Shown: piece by piece, positions 44,896-56,032 of the stretch
How positions within the stretch are numbered: position 1 is the first letter of the stretch
How the letters are laid out: each line of letters begins with the position of its first letter
Assembly: GCA_920105625.2 (NCBI GenBank)
Contig: OV050032.1
Span: forward strand, 6,737,129 to 6,801,128
Direction: 5' to 3'
Origin: Clusia tigrina
Taxonomy: Eukaryota > Arthropoda > Insecta > Diptera > Clusiidae
Length of the DNA stretch: 64,000 nucleotides
Translations under genes and position numbers: made by a program
Notes under the pieces: generated by a model
Told to the model about the DNA's origin: nothing
Database searches by the model: none
Seen by the model: only the letters and a program-made list of their open reading frames with translations

Positions 44896-46077
44896 GCGTA
44901 GGTAGGTAGAAAGGTAGGTAGGAGTGGCCGCCTAGTTTGCCAAAAGCACACTTGAACACACATAATGGCCCAATGTTCAAGCACTGACGAAAATGTTCTC
45001 TTACTTGGGATGTTGACAGTCAGCGCAAAGATAGCACACGACTCCCTCATCATGTTGCAGGAAACCGTCCTGATAGTTTGATGAACCTTGCTATATCCCT
45101 AATATTAAAGGATTACAGCTCTGTCAGGCTTGTAAAAAATGGGGCACCAAAGATGCGAATTCTTCTTCTGCTCAAGGATGGGCAGTGGCATAAGAGGTGG
45201 AAAACCGTCTCGTCCTCCTCCTCCTCGGAACCACAGTCACGGCCAAAATCGTGTGAGGGTAGGCCCAGTCTTTATGCGTGGTTTCCCAGTATGCAGAGGC
45301 CGGTCAAAAACGACACAGTTGTCGACAGTGATACTCGAACAAGTCGAAGAAGTTGATTGGTTTTGTTTTTGTCCATTCTTGCCCAAGTTAGTCTAGCCGT
45401 GTGGCAGGATTCCTCGTCAACCCAGGATTGGTAGGCATCAGCCAGGTATTTCCGTTTGATATCGAGCTTGGCTGTTGCCAGTGGGATGCCGATATTTACG
45501 GAGGGCTGAATTTCGTGCAGTAGCGTGCCTGCCTTGGCAAGCTCGTCCGCCTCGCAGTTGGCCGGGATGTCGCTAGGTCCGGGAATCCAGACTAGGTGCA
45601 CCCTCGAGTAACTTGCGAGCTCATTAGAGATGTTCGACAATCATGAACAAGTCTTGAGGTGGCCGTAGAGCCAAAAACAGATTTAATGGCGGCTTGGCTG
45701 TGTGAGAAGATACGTCGACTGCGCCGATATCGCTACTCAGCATCCGTGATAAATAACCATGACCTCAGCCTGAAAGACGCTGCAATGGTCTGGGAGATGT
45801 TTAAGTACAGTTTGTCGGAAAAGATACCGCTGCTGACTCTACCTCCAAGTTTGGAACTGACGGTATAGATTTCGACCGTTCCACCGACGATTAAGTCCTT
45901 TGAAGTCCAGTCATTTCTGCTTGGAATAGTGAGGTCGAACTCCCTATTCAAATCGGGATAGACTGACATGTAATCGATAAAGTTGTGGACAGGTGGATCC
46001 TGATTCAGAATAGAGGCATGTCCCGCCACAATTAGACTCAATAGACTACAAATTAGGACTTTAATAGGAGCCCTCAT
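44896..46077 (-). pseudogene. non-LTR RNase H to 3' tail (family A, copy 4)
   Basis: On the minus strand RNase H begins near 45890 with IYTVSSKLGG, where IYTDGSK is expected, so the first catalytic Asp is Val. The second motif QAEVMVI is in another frame. The third reads FSHSQAA where DSQAA is expected. Only CEADELAK is intact (45520-45545). The tail frame gives FLTGLCILGNHA, an EEEEETVFHLLCHCP block near 45220 and RDIARFIK near 45080. The 3' UTR matches family A and the tail is an interrupted CCTA repeat at 44896-44922. The loss of catalytic residues shows long decay compared with copy 3. Confidence 0.86.
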
Positions 46078-46450
46078 GGGACATTGTCTAATAGGAAATC
46101 ATGCCAGAAGAATGGGAATTTATACGCATGATTTCTGCCGCAGCTGCAGCAACGAGGAGGAACTGGAAACGGTCTAGTATCTCTTCTGTTCATGTCCAGC
46201 TTTTGCTAGAAATAGGGAGCGTTTACTAGGATCCCACTTCGACAGGATCCCACTAACAAGTATAGATGTTCTATGCCCGTCAGGTGTTAACAACCTTCTT
46301 CGCTTTGTAAAAGGCTCAGGGTGGTTTAATCTGGAGGGGGAAGCGTAGCCATGCCTCGCATCCGCGGCTCACAACGGACCCAACTGGTGGTCTAAGTGGC
46401 ATCACTGGTTTATTGGTGATGCGGCTGCCCTACCTACCTACCTACCCGTC
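46078..46450 (+). pseudogene. non-LTR C-terminus with (CCTA)n tail (family B)
   Basis: On the plus strand, starting at the upstream border of the previous element, one frame reads LMGHCLIGNHARRMG, then a Cys cluster (FCRSCSNEEELE), a stop, and YLFCSCPAFARNRERLLG with a terminal LLRFVKGSGWF. The 3' UTR differs from family A but also ends in GCGGCTGCCCTACCTACCTACC. The element lies head-to-head with the minus-strand copy, with almost no spacer. Confidence 0.82.
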
Positions 46451-48010
46451 ACAGTTCTGCTCCAGTGCGAAAGAGCGTTACGTCTGATCGCTGTCAACTA
46501 AGCATGTTGCTTAACCAGGTGCCCCGAAGGGAGCCAGTGCAGCCTGGCAAAAAGGGCTTTCGTAGGTGTGGTACGAAGAGCGCCAGTGATCAGTAGAGCA
46601 ATGGATGTTCTGATTTTATCGAGGGGTTTGATATTGGGATATTGGGAAAGGGTTCTAGGTTAGCTTTTCGGAACAGAGAAAGCCTCAAAACTACTCGAGG
46701 GTTATAATATTGCCATGGTTTAACTAGCACGCCTACTTTATGGGCGTAGTTGTCAATGTTTAACTAGCCCGTAAAAGTAAATAAAGCTGAATCCTCACTG
46801 TGTACGCGTATACCCTTTACCTTTCTTATATGAGGGGTGTACAACATTTGGGTGGTTTAGCTGGTAACTGGAATAAGAAGGCATGGTAGAACATATGGGC
46901 ATACATACATATAAATTATCAGCATCACTTTCTGAGACGATTTGGTTTTGTCCGTCCATCTGTGAAGAGCTTTTTTCACACCTTTAAAGATATCTGAATG
47001 AAACTTTGCAAAAGTAGAATCTGGACTTTGGGATATATAGCTATATGTACACAATCGGCTTTATATACAGGATATGTACACAATCAGATAGCGTAATATA
47101 TATAGCTAGTATAATACCTGCCATATATGGAACTGTAGACAACTCTTTTAAAGTTAGTACAACTTCAGCCCAATTGATGATATGTTGACAAATTTTGTTA
47201 TATGTGGGTTCCAATAGACTATGCAATTTTGGTGGTTTATGTGCATTGCCACGCCCACAATTAAACCATGTTGATCACTTAAGATCTATAGGAAGTTTAT
47301 GGATGAAATTTGGTGTAACTAATCATATTGACAATATAGAGCACTATATAGATTGCATTATGTAAAGGAGACATGCCCTTTCCATATAACTAATTTTCGG
47401 GACCCCATTTACCATTACCTCAGCTATGCTCCGATTGGTGACACATGATTAAATTTGTGTAGGAATGTATACTGCAAAATATGGATAGCATAATAACTGG
47501 CACGCCCACAATTCATCACTGGGTCCCATATTCATCAAGAACATTTATCACGATGGATCACAGTACAATAGCAACGCTCATTTAATGTCACTCGTACTCT
47601 TAACGCATATGCATACCTCTCGATCTATATAAAATTTATAAGTAAACTGTGCTATAATGGCTCAAAATTACTTTATGAATCGTTGTGATCAAAGTGGGCG
47701 TAACATGTCAGCCGCCACTCACACCTACACAAAGAATTCATCAAGATGAAAACCGTATTTACACAGTAAATGTGTACTATTACATTATTACATTATATGG
47801 ATCGAATATCCCGATCGAATATCATTCACACGCCCACTTTATTTGAATATGAGCGTATTCCCTAACTTATCTTCAAGAATTGATATCTCGAAGTGGGTCT
47901 AATCCGATACCAGCTTTGTTAAATGTTTTGGTGTTTCTAATTTAGTATCCCAAGAAAGTTAACTGTGGTAATCGAGCATCCGCCCCCACCCCCATTTTCT
48001 TCTCCACCTA
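46451..48010. other. AT-rich gene-free stretch, possibly decayed repeats
   Basis: Phrases such as TTTGTCCGTCCATCTGTGA and several CACGCCCACWWT motifs (47255, 47500, 47830) are typical of diverged fly interspersed repeats. I cannot assign a family. No open frame is convincing. Confidence 0.35.
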
Positions 48011-51000
48011 CACACACTTTCACTTTCGTGAATTTTGATTTGGACTTCCTTTATCCCTTCCAAACAGGGATTTCATTTTAGAACTGACACGATTACTTTT
48101 GGTTCCCCTTTTTATTCAGTTTATAACTACCTCTGGTTCCATGTAGTGCAGCAAGTATCCCCACGGACATGACCAATTGCGAAGACATTCTTCCTTACGT
48201 AATGTTTCAAATATTACACAGACTTCTGTACGCATTTGGACGCTCATTAGCGGCTTCTTTGCAAGACTCCTTTTTTTGTTTTGTTTGGAATCCGAATTGT
48301 GTTCATTTGGATATTTGTGTGTGCCAAAGTCGTACTCTCCCCCAACTGAGAAACACCGAACCAATAAAAATCCCCTCTAATTTTTGGAAATCCGAAACTG
48401 AAGCGACCAACAACTACATACCTTACAAGCGCAGTCTCACCCACACATGGCCACACGACATACTAAATCCAATAAAACTAATTCACACTTCACAGCCCAC
48501 GAGTACAACAATTTATACGCATTATCCTGGCCAAGCGAGTGAGATGAGTGAAGCAAAAAGTGTAACATTAGTCAGCGAGGGATATTGAGGCGCGCTCACA
48601 AAACGCATCTCCCATGACATAAGAATGTCCATCAAAAATGCTTTTCTTCCTCTACATTTCGCTTTTGCCGGCGCATAAATTATCCTTTTTTTTGCCACAC
48701 TCCGGGCTGTAGTTGCAGTTGGACCTGTACGGAAATTCGCACAAACAAGTGCAAAATAATGTTATGCAATCCAATTTAACCTTGGTCCTTTTGGCACATC
48801 CCGGAAATTCGACATTCATCATTCGTGCGCTGAGCGGCAGTGTCCTGTTTCGCTGCGTCTGGCCAGCGGAGGAGAGAGGGTGGACAAGTGTCAATTTGCG
48901 AGGCGTTTTCGAGCATTCTTGAATATTCCTTTCATTTCATTTCGCTTCTTCGCATTTTTTCTGAATGCTTTTTTCGTTTTTTTCGTTTTTTTTTTGTTGT
49001 CAATTTGCAACAATGATCTGCACAATTCTGCTGACGGAGTCCCAAGGGTGCTTTGTATGCCATTGGCATGGTCAAATGAACTTGAGCAAAAGTTTAAAGT
49101 GGCTCTTTTCGACGCACATTAAAGAAGCACAATTTGAGAATACGAAGATGTATCGAATTATTTGATTCCTGGCCAGGAGCAGGTACAGGTGGCAGGCCAG
49201 TTGCAGCGAAGGAAACGCCCATTTATCACACCTTACCACGCAACGCACACACGCAAGTGTTGCCAGTGTCAAGCCACTTTTTGACACTTTATGGAATTTA
49301 TGATATGCTCTGCTTTATCCTGCATTTTTCCTTGTTCTTGTTATGTTTGGTTTTGCTTTTTGTTCGAAAATTTCCTTGGAAAACGATTATTTGGTCATTT
49401 CGTTAACTGTACATTATGCGAGGACACCGAAGGACACTGGCAACGTGTGTTTTTGGTGCGGCTCAGTATGTGGCCTTGTATTATTTGATGTCATTTGATA
49501 AGACCTTTGTGCGTTGGCAATTGTCACAATATTAGTTTATTGTCCTTTTTCACAATCATCAGAATGGAAGAATATGAATTTCTTTATTAATGCGGCGCCA
49601 GTTGCGAGACTTTGCCGGGGGACTCATGGGATCTCTTGTTTAATAGACTGAATTGGGCAGATGCAATTAATTAAAATTGAAATGAACCGAAATGAAAGTG
49701 AAGTGAACTGAACTGAACTGAACTGAAGTGAAGTTGTTTCTTCTGGGACATTCTTTGGTGTAAACCCAGCCACACATCAATGGCTTGGGTAATTTATGGC
49801 AAAGGAGAAGTTTCCCAACAAGGGAAATTATCACTCCAGGCACTAATATAGAGATGGATGGGACCATGGTCAGCATAGATCAGGGTAGAACAACGCTCTC
49901 AATCACCACCAACTCAATCACTACAGCTGAACAACCAGCAAACTACGCCAAGACTTTTAAGAATACTACGTCTGGGGAAGAGTGAAAACACTCCACACAC
50001 GACTGAAGTTCCTTTAGTTTCCACTGGGAGAGGTTCCCTGCTCTATACAAGATATTAGTGAGGGCTTGCAATGTGTACAAGACACATGTACCCTTGAATA
50101 AGACAGAGATTTATAAATTATTCTAAAGATGAACTTGCGGCTCTTTGTAGTCTCAGCTTGCAGTGTCTGAGTATTTGTGATCTTCAGCGTCTTCCAAAGC
50201 ACTTGTAAAGTTATCCTTTATTAAGTGTCAACTATTTCCATTTGCATTCTATCTCGTCATATTTATATCAATATCTTCAGAACCCGCCCCTGGCTGCCCT
50301 GTGCGCATTGATTACTCGCTCTTTGACATTGCACTCAATCACAGCCGCACTTAATATCACTTTGGACGCATTTCGCTCGCTGCTCATGGCACTGATTTCT
50401 TTATTATACATTTTCAGAGCTTTGTAATGAACATTAAAAAAGTGATTGCAGCGCAACATTAGCCATTTAGAATTTATGGCCATACCTCCCCTCCCGCCGC
50501 ACAGTGATGCCATAAATTTGGCAAAACAAAAAGCCCGGCATGCGGGAACAAATCAAATTGGAACGTTATCGGCATTTGTTTGCACTTTTTGAATTTTCTG
50601 CAATTGAGCAAATAAAATTGCGATAAGAAAGCAACGAAAGAACAATGGATGCCGAGGAGTGGGGTGGGTGGGTGTGTGGGGGGAGTAGAATTTTAAAATT
50701 CGCACTCAAAGCACCGTAATCCAGCACATGTCCTTGGAGGAGGCATATTGTGCGCATATGTTTCAAAGGCAAATATGCACTCACACACAGTCACACACAG
50801 TCACCCATGCTCTCTATGTTCCTCATGTAGATGTCATGTCAACCCCAGCCGCATCCCAATGCCGCCACTCATACCGTTGGCAGTGGCACTGGCAGCGCTC
50901 GAGTGCAATTTTAAATCCGATTTATTTTTTAAAATGCCTCAGGGATCGATTATTACCGTTCAAATTCGAATAAAACGTGCGCGTGTTCCGATACGATTTT

Positions 51001-51823
51001 AAACTTTTGCCTTTGATAGTCAGTGCAGCAAATACACAATAAAAATGAAAGCATTAAAGGATTCACAAACAAAAAAGCAGGGCCAAAGGAAAGAAAGGAT
51101 GTTGGTGCGTATTGTTCTGACACTGCCGTTGCCATTGCCACTGCCACCGCCACTGCTTGTGTCTGGGTCGGTGCAGGCGAGTGTGTGTGCTCGCGTATGG
51201 GTGCGTAATAATTTAAGGAATTTGAAGTCAATTCGATATCGCATACAATTGGCATTCAATTTCCTCTTATGTCGCACGGGGGGCGGCTTGATTTAGTTGT
51301 GAGCATGTGTGGGACCTGGGAGGAGTGGAGTGCCTTCAGTGAAATGCCAATATGAATCATAATAAAAATGCATTTAAAATGTTGACAAAAGGCTTTGTGC
51401 GCTCTTCGAACTTTATAAAAGACGCATTTAGTCTTGATTCCCTTTCCATGTAGTTACACACACAAAAGAAGCAGACGTACATTCCTGCAAGTTTGTTGCG
51501 CTACAGAGCCCGGAATGGTTGCAAGGAAACTCACAAAAAATTGGAAACACGTAATTTCGCTTCGTTTTCGACAGTTCGGGGCAGTAAATTTAAATTTTAT
51601 TTGATTTTGCTCGTATTGGAATTGCCACAACTTGCCTGGGCCCAATGTGGAACAGATTGTAATGGCACAAATGGGAGTTGGGCTCGGCTCGTGTGAACGG
51701 ACTCTTCTGACGGGACATGAAATTCACCCTTCTGGACAATTGCGACAAATTTAGGCTGCAGATATAATAGGTCTGTGTATAAGCGAAATTTTATATTCAA
51801 ATACTATACGATAAAGAACTGAA
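48011..51823. other. gene-free unique sequence
   Basis: Ordinary non-coding DNA with short CAC and GAACT (49690-49730) simple repeats. The 139-codon frame 48169-48588 has no recognisable domain. Confidence 0.45.
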
Positions 51824-52921
51824 ATGACTGCCGTGATCGAGGTGAACATACCCAACAGCTTAGTAGATCCGTCGGGAGGTGGTTTCATTGAACTTCAAAA
51901 CATCAAAGGCGGAGGAGGGAATAATAATCACAAGGGCGAAGGAGAGGATAATAAACACAACGGCGAAGGAGGGAATAATAATCACAACGGCGAAGGAGAG
52001 GATAATAAACACAACGGCGAAGGAGAGAGTAATAATCACAACGGCGAAGGAGAGAGTAATAATCACAACGGTGAAGGAGAGAATAGTAATCACAACGGCG
52101 AAGGAGAAGATAATATTCACAACGGCGAAGGAGGGAATAGTAATCACAACGGCGAAGGAGAGAATAATAATCACAACGGCGAAGGAGGGAATAATAATCA
52201 CAACGGCGAAGGAGGGAATAATAATCACAAGGGCGAAGGAGAGAATAATAATCACAACGGCGAAATAGAGAGTAATAATCACAACGGCGAAGGAGAGAAT
52301 AATAAGCACAACGGCGAAGGAGAGAATAATAAGCACAACGGCGAAGGAGAGAATAATAAGCACAACGGCGAAATAGAGAGTAATAATCACAACGGCGAAG
52401 GAGAGAATAATAAGCACAACGGCGAAGGAGAGAATAATAAGCACAACGGCGAAGGAGAGCATAATAATCACAACGGCGAAGGAGGGAATAATAATCACAA
52501 CGGCGCAGGAGGGAATAATAATCACAAGGGCGAAGGAGAGAATAATAATAACAACGGCGAAGGAGAGAATAATAAGCACAACGGCGAAGGAGAGAATAAT
52601 AAGCACAACGGCGAAGGAGAGAATAATAAGCACAACGGCGAAAGAGAGAGTAATAATCACAACGGCGAAGGAGAGAATAATAATCACAACGGCGAAGGAG
52701 GGAATAGTAATCACAAGGGCGAAGGAGGGAATAATAATCACAACGGCGAAGGAGGGAATAATAATCACAACGGCGAAGGAGAGAGTAATAATCACAACGG
52801 TGAAGGAGAGAATAGTAATCACAACGGCGAAGGAGAGAGTAATAATCACAACGGCGAAGGAGAGACTAATAAACACAACTGCCACTTCGACCAAACATCG
52901 TGCATAGTGGTGGTTGCTTGA
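51824..52921 (+). CDS. candidate Asn/Gly/Glu/His repeat protein, or spurious array ORF
   Basis: A 365-codon frame. Residues 1-28 are non-repetitive (MTAVIEVNIPNSLVDPSGGG, then FIELQNIK). About 36 nonapeptides of the type GEGENNNHN follow, then a 14-residue end (NCHFDQTSCIVVVA). The array keeps three frames open because the unit is 27 bp: the minus strand gives a 359-codon hydrophobic frame (VVIIILSFA) and a second plus frame is also open. Variation is at N/S/D/K and G/E positions and is not visibly biased to silent sites. There is no TATA box, Kozak sequence or splice evidence strong enough to call it real. An array inside retroelement-derived sequence is the simpler explanation. Confidence 0.25.
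   Translation: MTAVIEVNIPNSLVDPSGGGFIELQNIKGGGGNNNHKGEGEDNKHNGEGGNNNHNGEGEDNKHNGEGESNNHNGEGESNNHNGEGENSNHNGEGEDNIHNGEGGNSNHNGEGENNNHNGEGGNNNHNGEGGNNNHKGEGENNNHNGEIESNNHNGEGENNKHNGEGENNKHNGEGENNKHNGEIESNNHNGEGENNKHNGEGENNKHNGEGEHNNHNGEGGNNNHNGAGGNNNHKGEGENNNNNGEGENNKHNGEGENNKHNGEGENNKHNGERESNNHNGEGENNNHNGEGGNSNHKGEGGNNNHNGEGGNNNHNGEGESNNHNGEGENSNHNGEGESNNHNGEGETNKHNCHFDQTSCIVVVA
51908..52879. repeat. 27-bp minisatellite, 36 units (972 bp)
   Basis: Exactly 36 units of GGCGAAGGAGRGAATAATAA plus TCACAAC, with no length variants: indels are absent over 972 bp. Sub-blocks are repeated, for example one GAAATAGAG-type unit followed by three AAGCAC-type units at about 52260-52370 and again near 52370-52450, showing block duplications. 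It ends about 55 bp from the 3' end of a minus-strand retroelement. Confidence 0.98.
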
Positions 52922-52934
52922 TTCAGGTGGCTCA

Positions 52935-53600
52935 TCCACGGCATCCTAGCATGAATCACAACCATTTCAATACCAGTATCCCTCCTAAACCCTGTAAAAA
53001 ACATGGATTGTTATCTAGATCCACTTTGTGGAATTTAGGTATGTTAGAAGATCCTTCGGTTTTACAGCCTGTTAGTCCTGCTAGAGAATAGTTTCCCAGG
53101 GCTCTATTTCTTGCGGCCGCCAGAGCTGGGCATTTGCAAAGAAAGTGAGTTACTGTTTCCCTCTCGTCCTAGTCTTTACAACTTCTACAGTAGGTATTGA
53201 ACGGTCTATGCAACTTCTCCGCCTGCGTACCAGTGTAGTCAGTAGCCAATGACCTATAAAAACCGCCATTAGTCGGCTGGTGTCTCTACGCTCCCTGCTT
53301 ATAAGATCCCTTGGCCTAGCTATATTGTAGACTGGCCAGGTCGCCCGGGATGCATTGCACGTTGTAAGTCCCCTCCATCTTCTACCCGCCAAGGAGAGAC
53401 AGTGCAGGTAGATGCCCCTCTTGATCGCTTCCAGAGAAACAGATATTAGTTCCTCATAGGTTAGGTCGAGAGAGGCCCCCCTGCGCCTACCCAAAGAAAC
53501 AGATACTAGTTCCGCATAGGTTAGGTCGAGAGAGGTCCCCCTGAGCGCTAATTCATCAACCTTCTCATTCCCATCGATATTCCTATGGCCTGAAGACTTA
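52935..53600 (-). pseudogene. non-LTR RNase H end and C-terminus (family I)
   Basis: The minus strand reads NEKVDELALRG (last RNase H motif, near 53555) and then a duplicated segment ASLDLTYEELISVSL. This duplication of about 50 bp at 53459-53560 is visible in the DNA. Next come FIGHWLLTTLVRR, a Cys block and, in another frame, ETVTHFLCKCPALAAARNRALG. The frame continues to a stop near 52955. Frameshifted and truncated. Its 3' side runs directly toward the 27-bp array. Confidence 0.8.
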
Positions 53601-54061
53601 GCGCCCTAACTTCATCCCTACACTGTCTGACCAACCTGAAGTTGATGGTGTTTGACTATAGAGCACAGTGGTGGAGTGGGACAATTTTCCAACACAGCTC
53701 TTTTCAGTCTTGCAATTTCACTTGGTTTCTGTTGTTTATTGGTCCTGTGATATCTTGGTGAACGTTCTTAGATATCTATCAGCGTCTATATCAGGACTTT
53801 GTGCTTAATATATATTTTGGCCAAACATATTGATTACTTCTACACTACACATGGGTAGCTTCGATAGTCGAATCAGCATCGCTGCTTTCAACTGAAGAGA
53901 AGCTTCAACAGAGTGTAACCAGCAATGCCCCACTCGGAGAATGGGATACGACGACTGGAGGGATTGAATTTGGAGAGACTAACGAATCACATGCGAAGCA
54001 TATACGATGTCACAAAATATAATGACATCTTCAAAGAAAACCCTGGAGAGTATAAAACAGC
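53601..54061. other. gene-free stretch with one short frame
   Basis: A 54-codon frame from 53925 to 54089 (starting MPHSENGIRR, with ERLTNHMRSIYDVTKYNDIF in the middle) looks helical and charged and ends inside the first unit of the 155-bp array. I do not recognise it. It could be the remnant of a mobile-element protein. Confidence 0.3.
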
Positions 54062-54651
54062 CAAACTGGAGGGCATAAAATATCCTTAGCTCCCACTAGA
54101 ATTAGGCAGACAATCTAAAAGAAGTGCAAAGTTGTCACTGCACCGTTTTTCGACCCCACATTCATAGCAGCTAAACAGGAGTTCAGGAACAGGAGTTGGA
54201 ACATATTCTCCACAGGCAAACTGGAGGGCATAAAATATCCTTAGCTCCCACTAGAATTAGGCAGACAATCTAAAAGAAGTGCAAAGTTGTCACTGCACCG
54301 TTTTTCGACCCCACATTCATAGCAGCTAAACAGGAGTTCAGGAACAGGAGTTGGAACATATTCTCCACAGGCAAACTGGAGGGCATAAAATATCCTTAGC
54401 TCCCACTAGAATTAGGCAGACAATCTAAAAGAAGTGCAAAGTGTCCACTGCACCGTTTTTCGACCCCACATTCATAGCAGCTAAACAGGAGTTCAGGAAC
54501 ATAAGTTGGAACATATTCTCCACAGTCAAACTGGAGGGCATAAAATATCCTTAGCTCCCACTAGAATTAGGCAGACAATCTAAAAGAAGTGCAAAGTTGC
54601 CACTGCACCGTTTTTCGACCCCACATTCATAGCAGCTAAACAGGAGTTCAG
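54062..54651. repeat. 155-bp tandem repeat, 3.8 units
   Basis: Copies begin at 54062, 54217, 54372 and 54527 (CAAACTGGAGGGCATAAAAT). They are almost identical, differing at about one to four positions (for example GTTGTCACTG / GTGTCCACTG / GTTGCCACTG). Recent origin is likely. The last unit breaks off after AGGAGTTCAG. Confidence 0.97.
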
Positions 54652-54689
54652 TTGCGGATTGAAGCAGCAGCAACTTGTGAAATTCCTGT

Positions 54690-54850
54690 CGGCGTCTGTG
54701 GTGCAGTCGTGGGGTTCAGGGCATGATCACAAAATGCTTCTTCTAAACAGTTGTATCTTCGAGGTGAAGCCCCTTTGTAGCTAATACTCATTCTCCCAAA
54801 CCTCTTCAGCTAATATTAAGTATGGTTTTAGACATCATAAATAAAAACAA
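54690..54850 (+). mobile_element. tRNA-derived SINE, copy 3 (degenerate head)
   Basis: The body ATGCTTCTTCTAAACAG, TATCTTCGAGGTGAAGCC, TAGCTAATACTCATTCTCCC and AAGTATGG aligns with the SINEs at 13470 and 54899 in the same order and spacing. The tRNA-like head (GTGGTGCAGTCGTGGGGTTC) is barely recognisable. Confidence 0.62.
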
Positions 54851-54898
54851 ATAAAGTTTGTAACTGTTTTTAAATTGTTGTTAACTTTAAACATTTTT

Positions 54899-55092
54899 GC
54901 CCTCCTCCCTGGTCTAGTGGTAAGCATGCTAGACTTACACTGGGGGCGTCGTGGGTTCGAATTCTGCCCCGAGCTTCTTTATAATAATCTCTTTCTCTTC
55001 GATTCGAAGGCTTCAGCTGCTGGTACTCATTCCCTCAATTCCTTGCAGACATAATTCCTTATGGACTAAGGTATAATATATGATCAAGGTAT
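54899..55092 (+). mobile_element. tRNA-derived SINE, copy 1 (best preserved)
   Basis: A tRNA-like head has an A box TGGTCTAGTGG at 54910-54920 and a B box GGTTCGAATTC at 54954-54964, 44 bp apart as in tRNA genes. The acceptor arm does not pair (5' TCCTCCC against 3' CCCGAGC), so it is not a tRNA gene. The A box resembles tRNA-Glu/Gly/Asp. A body of about 110 bp follows (TCTCTTCGATTCGAAGGCTTC, TGGTACTCATTCCCTC, CCTTGCAGACATAATTCC), ending in an AT-rich TATAATATA tail. No long coding frame. Probably mobilised in trans by a LINE. Confidence 0.82.
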
Positions 55093-55354
55093 ATAATATA
55101 ATTATAATGAACAAGAATTTGTATTGAAACTAAATGATCAAAAACATGGTTAGTATTATTTGGCATAATCCAGTGAAACGAACTAAACTAATTTTCGGAG
55201 TAATACTGTATATGGCAGTGCAGAATATTTGTTAGTTTTCAAGTCCACAATCTCCAAGGAGGTTCGCTGTGCTCACGGTCTATATTTTAGGACACATCGC
55301 TCATTCATTACTATTATAATTGATAAGGCGACTCAGTTTGTTGTCCTGGTTTGA
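55093..55354. other. gene-free spacer
   Basis: AT-rich sequence between a SINE and a retroelement end, with no feature. Confidence 0.5.
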
Positions 55355-55500
55355 GGATAGGTAGGTAGGAGTGGCAGCCCAGTTTGCCAAAAGCACACTT
55401 GAGCACACATAATGGCCCATTGTGATACCACGGTGTGGCGCCGTTCAAGCACTGATTAAAAAGTTATCTTACTTGGGATGTTGTTAGTCAGTGCGACTAA
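55355..55500 (-). mobile_element. 5'-truncated family A 3' end (copy 5)
   Basis: About 140 bp of the family A 3' UTR: TAGGTAGGTAGG tail, GAGTGGCAGCCCAGTTTGCC, GCCCATTGTGATACCACGG and CAAGCACTGATTAAAAAG. Highly similar to copies 1 and 3. It ends near 55497 and no target duplication is obvious. Confidence 0.88.
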
Positions 55501-55997
55501 AAGTGAGACTATTTAATCAAAGGTTCTTCGGCTCGTCTATGGTACTCCCATCTTAGTGCCCACCTGCCAAAACTAGACGGCTTGGGCATAAGTCGCCTGC
55601 GGTCTGCTATGGTTCATTTGATCGCTCTTATGACCAACTGCAGCTCTGGGCTGTTTCCTATTCGCTTCGTTTCTTTCCCACAATTGACAACATTTTTCAT
55701 TCTCAACTCTTGTAATAATTGTCGGACTTTTTGCATCACTCTCCGCACACATTTTGTAGAATTCGTGGCGCATTCAGTGCCCGAATCAACTTCTCATTCC
55801 ATACACTGAACTGAAGAGCACGAAGCAAATAAAGCTTTGCCTGAATCATGACTCCCGAATAAAGCCGTGATTCATGGCTCAAAAAGGAATTAAAACAAAC
55901 ACAAAAAAATATGAAAAAAATTAATATAAAAATCACACAAATTTAAATGAATACAACAGAAGATTAACGTAATATCAGCGACGACAACTGCAGCAAT

Positions 55998-56032
<35 letters not shown>

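Noticed and set aside
48169..48588. 139-codon frame
   Set aside because: No domain recognised. It overlaps minus-strand frames of similar length in AT-rich DNA.
51860..52939. 359-codon minus-strand frame of repeated hydrophobic VVIIILSFA units
   Set aside because: It is the antisense of a 27-bp array whose unit length is a multiple of three. Open frames on both strands follow automatically.
54903..54970. Functional tRNA gene
   Set aside because: A and B boxes are present, but the acceptor arm does not pair and the sequence continues into a body shared with two other loci, so it is a SINE.
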